Positions 13,772 through 15,609 of a stretch of DNA of 15,609 bases are shown in pieces. The stretch's first letter is position 1. Each line of letters starts with the position of its first letter. The position numbers were made by a program, and so were the translations under genes. This DNA comes from JARDZI01 sp041639705. Lineage in GTDB: Bacteria > Bacillota > Clostridia > Clostridiales > Caloramatoraceae. Location: contig JBEQBT010000054.1 of assembly GCA_041639705.1 (NCBI GenBank), forward strand, positions 1 to 15,609, in the 5' to 3' direction. Below the pieces are notes generated by a model that was not told the origin of the DNA, made no database searches, and saw only the letters and a program-made list of their open reading frames with translations.

Positions 13772-14791
13772 TTGGGTAATTATTTATTATTAATAGACGG
13801 TTCATCACTGCTTTCCTCCAGTTTCTTTGGTAATCTTCCAAAGGAATATAAATTTGCTAAAACCGATGAGGAAAAGGACAAGTACCTTGATAAAATACGC
13901 CATTCACCTGATGGCAGGTTTACTAATGGTGTATTTACAATGATGGTATCAATACTCAATGTATTAAAAAAACAAAGACCTACCCACCTAGCTGTAGCCT
14001 GGGATCTTACAAAAGAATTTACTTTTAGAAAAAAAATGTTTCCTGAGTATAAAGGTCATAGAAAAAATTTAAGACCCGAACTTGGAAACCAATTCTCATT
14101 AGCCCAAGAGGTCTTAAAGAAAATGGGTATCCCTGAGTTTGTCTTCGAAGAATACGAAGCAGATGATATAATTGGCACCTTAGCAAGAAAGTTTGAAGAT
14201 GATATGAGAGTTAACATCTGGACCAAAGATCAGGACAGCCTGCAGCTTATTGATGAAAATGTGAGAGTATGGCTTATTACTTCAAAGTGCTCTGATATGT
14301 ATTCAGATCTTGGTCTAAATGCAAAACAGCTCAATATTCCTATTGGAACATTTGAATATACTCCAGTTTATGTTGAGCAATTTTATGGTGTTTCTCCTAT
14401 TCAGATTATAGATAGAAAAGCAATTGAAGGTGATCCATCAGATAATATCCCAGGAATTAATGGAGTAGGTGAAAAATCTGTAGTTCCACTACTTCAAGAA
14501 TTTCAAACTGTAGAAGGCATTTATGATTTTATTGAAAACTCTTCTGAGAGGGATATTAAAGAAATTTTCAAAACTCTTGGAATATCCCGTTCACCCTTAT
14601 CCAAACTTGTTGAGGAATCAGACGTAAGATTAGTAGGAAAAAAAGCAGCTTTACTTTGCAAGCAACTTGCTACAATAAAATGTGATATTGAAGAACTTAG
14701 TAATATAACTATAGACTCATTAAAGCTCAATATTAATGAGGAGGGTATGAGAAATATTTTCACACAATTAGGGTTTACCAGCTTGATATAA
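13772..14791 (+). CDS. Stand-alone 5'-3' exonuclease (PolA N-domain/FEN-like)
   Basis: A metal-dependent 5' nuclease of the PolA N-terminal/flap endonuclease superfamily without a polymerase domain, 339 residues. It acts on DNA ends, flaps or RNA primers. The acidic metal ligands are visible in order: LLIDGSS (Asp9), AVAWD (Asp78), EEYEADD (Glu129, Asp131, Asp132), TKDQD (Asp153, Asp155) and GDPSDNIPG (Asp221, Asp224), the last leading into the helix-hairpin-helix GINGVGEKS. FRKKMFPEYKGHRK supplies the usual basic helix. There is an insert-like stretch (about 165-205) longer than in PolA. The start is TTG, eight bases after AGGAG. It is a single gene followed by a disrupted terminator. Its number of family paralogues and exact substrate are not visible here. 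Confidence 0.88.
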   Translation: MGNYLLLIDGSSLLSSSFFGNLPKEYKFAKTDEEKDKYLDKIRHSPDGRFTNGVFTMMVSILNVLKKQRPTHLAVAWDLTKEFTFRKKMFPEYKGHRKNLRPELGNQFSLAQEVLKKMGIPEFVFEEYEADDIIGTLARKFEDDMRVNIWTKDQDSLQLIDENVRVWLITSKCSDMYSDLGLNAKQLNIPIGTFEYTPVYVEQFYGVSPIQIIDRKAIEGDPSDNIPGINGVGEKSVVPLLQEFQTVEGIYDFIENSSERDIKEIFKTLGISRSPLSKLVEESDVRLVGKKAALLCKQLATIKCDIEELSNITIDSLKLNINEEGMRNIFTQLGFTSLI

Positions 14792-14794
14792 TTT

Positions 14795-14990
14795 AAGGGG
14801 CTGTCTCAAAATTACAAAAATCATAATTTGTGCTTGTCATCCTGAGCGTAGGGTCGGATCTTCCCTATGGTACGTATAAGATACTTCACTGCGTTCAGGA
14901 TGACATTGACACTTGCAGTGACTTTCATAGCAATGACAATGTAAGTTATCAATCACAAGTTTATGAAAAAAGTATTTTAAGACAGCCCTT
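14795..14990 (+). terminator. Terminator of the exonuclease gene, apparently split by an insertion
   Basis: The left arm AAGGGGCTGTCTCAAAA (14795-14811) and right arm TTTTAAGACAGCCCTT (14975-14990) are inverted copies differing by one bulged G and one transition, but are about 160 bases apart. A complete hairpin with the same stem theme closes the copper-type gene at 13027-13060. The simplest reading is a normal terminator whose loop received palindromic repeat C. Whether it still stops transcription is unclear. Confidence 0.5.
14835..14905. repeat. Palindromic TGTCATYCTGA repeat, copy C
   Basis: Arms 14835-14862 and 14878-14905 are inverted with about six mismatches. The right flank carries TTCATAGCAATG (14926-14937), shared with copy A, so the mobile or duplicated unit extends at least 30 bases beyond the hairpin. 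It lies inside the split terminator. Confidence 0.8.
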
Positions 14991-15197
14991 TATGATGATG
15001 TTTTTAAATTTAAAAATAATGATTGTATATTTTACTCAATACATCCTATAACTTCCTTAGCTTTCTCTAGCTCACTTTTTTCTACTAAGATTTGCTCCAT
15101 TATATGTGAATTTCGAATTTCAAATATAACCATTTTGCATAATAACAAATTACACAACCTTTATACTTTATGTCATGAAGATATATAAGGACAGAAA
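14991..15197. other. Intergenic stretch, no supported gene
   Basis: This AT-rich stretch lies between the split terminator and the SufU stop. A 33-codon minus-strand frame (15032-15133) is present but has no ribosome site and no recognisable family. No terminator hairpin for SufU is obvious. Confidence 0.5.
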
Positions 15198-15609
15198 CTA
15201 AGATAACATTTTATTTTTATTTATAGCTTCTTTTAGTGTGTGCCAGGCAATCACTGCGCATTTTACCCTGGCTGGCATATTGGAAATATTCTTTAAAGAA
15301 ATTGCATCTTCTAATTTTTCCAATTCCGTATCGTCTATCTTTTCTCTTTTAATCATCCCAATAAAGGTCTCAACTAGGTATAGTGCTTCTTCTTTCGTTT
15401 TTCCAGTTATTAGATCAATCATCATTGAAGTGGAAGCCTGTGATATAGCACAGCCTACACCTGTAAAAGCAGCTTCTTCTATAATATCTCCATTATATTT
15501 CAGTTCTAAAACTATGTCATCCCCGCAGCTTGGATTATGGCCTCTTTCACTGGAATCTGGATTATCTAACTTTCTTTTGTTAGTTGAGTTTTGGCTGTGC
15601 TCCATTATA
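15198..15609 (-). CDS. sufU: SufU-type Fe-S/sulfur transfer protein, 5' end outside the window
   Basis: SufU accepts sulfur from the cysteine desulfurase SufS in the SUF Fe-S assembly pathway of Firmicutes. The visible part has HNPSCGDD (first Cys plus Asp), GVGCAISQAS (second Cys) and PARVKCAVIAWHTLKEAI (third Cys), the full zinc/sulfur-transfer set. The 18-20 residue insertion between the second and third Cys that marks SufU versus IscU is present (MIKREKIDDTELEKLED region). An ATG at 15605 is not the true start: the preceding codon gives Ile, and I-M-E-H matches the family text about ten residues into the protein (family form IMEHYKNPRN), so translation begins beyond 15609. The segment after MEH (SQNSTNKRKLDNPDSS) is unusual. 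sufS and sufB would be expected upstream. Confidence 0.88.
   Translation of the reverse strand, partial: IMEHSQNSTNKRKLDNPDSSERGHNPSCGDDIVLELKYNGDIIEEAAFTGVGCAISQASTSMMIDLITGKTKEEALYLVETFIGMIKREKIDDTELEKLEDAISLKNISNMPARVKCAVIAWHTLKEAINKNKMLS

Noticed and set aside
14830..15051. Plus-strand frame of 73 codons starting in repeat C
   Set aside because: Its peptide (LHCVQDD type) is simply the palindromic repeat and the split terminator translated; this is a well-known false gene pattern.
15032..15133. Minus-strand 33-codon frame (MVIFEIRNSH...)
   Set aside because: No ribosome site, no family resemblance and no neighbour coupling. It could be a remnant, but nothing supports it.
15198..15605. 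Treating SufU as complete with ATG 15605 as start
   Set aside because: The codon before it continues the family sequence (IMEH), and the gene runs off the window, so the start is outside.

Overview
The window is AT-rich DNA with strong GGAGG-type ribosome sites, GTG/TTG as well as ATG starts, a short-form HisG that needs HisZ, a PHP-type histidinol phosphatase and SufU/clostridial IscU-like scaffolds. Together these point to an anaerobic low-GC Firmicute of the class Clostridia. The species cannot be fixed from the sequence alone.

Layout. Nearly everything up to 10.8 kb runs on the minus strand. At the left edge is a wrecked acetyltransferase (about 125-352). Next comes a two-gene operon: an IscU-like scaffold that has lost one of its three cysteine ligands (1946-2314), followed by a single-chain, two-domain E1-like ThiF/MoeB enzyme with one degenerate and one active adenylation half (405-1910). 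Then come a 31-codon stub resembling the N-terminus of uvrA, a strong terminator and a DegV/FakB protein (2702-3571).

The centre (3841-9492) is a histidine operon in visible decay, read hisZ-G-D-C-(B-H lost)-A-F-I-K. HisG, HisD, HisF and the HisK phosphatase look intact. HisZ has lost about 200 internal residues in frame. hisC has a one-base frameshift in an A-tract and then runs into a deletion that removed its end, hisB, hisH and the first half of hisA. hisI keeps only 47 codons and stops beside a palindromic repeat. The pathway cannot run from this locus, so the cell is probably a histidine auxotroph unless copies exist elsewhere. Two almost identical 118-bp structured repeats in direct orientation bracket the whole locus, one just beyond hisK and one just before the hisZ promoter. 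A diverged third copy near 13.4 kb shows compensatory base changes in its first hairpin, as expected of a structured RNA.

The right part holds a tandem-GNAT acetyltransferase (minus). Divergent from it is a plus-strand multidomain copper-type protein: an HMA domain, a CcdA/DsbD-like membrane domain and cupredoxin-like domains. A DUF1653 protein (minus), a stand-alone 5'-3' exonuclease (plus) and, at the edge, the C-terminal part of SufU (minus, cut by the window) follow. Three copies of a TGTCATYCTGA-type palindromic repeat are scattered between genes, and one appears to split a transcription terminator.

A recurring theme is gene stubs that keep the start region and ribosome site but have lost the body (uvrA, hisI, hisZ, acetyltransferase). 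This looks like ongoing reductive decay by deletions.
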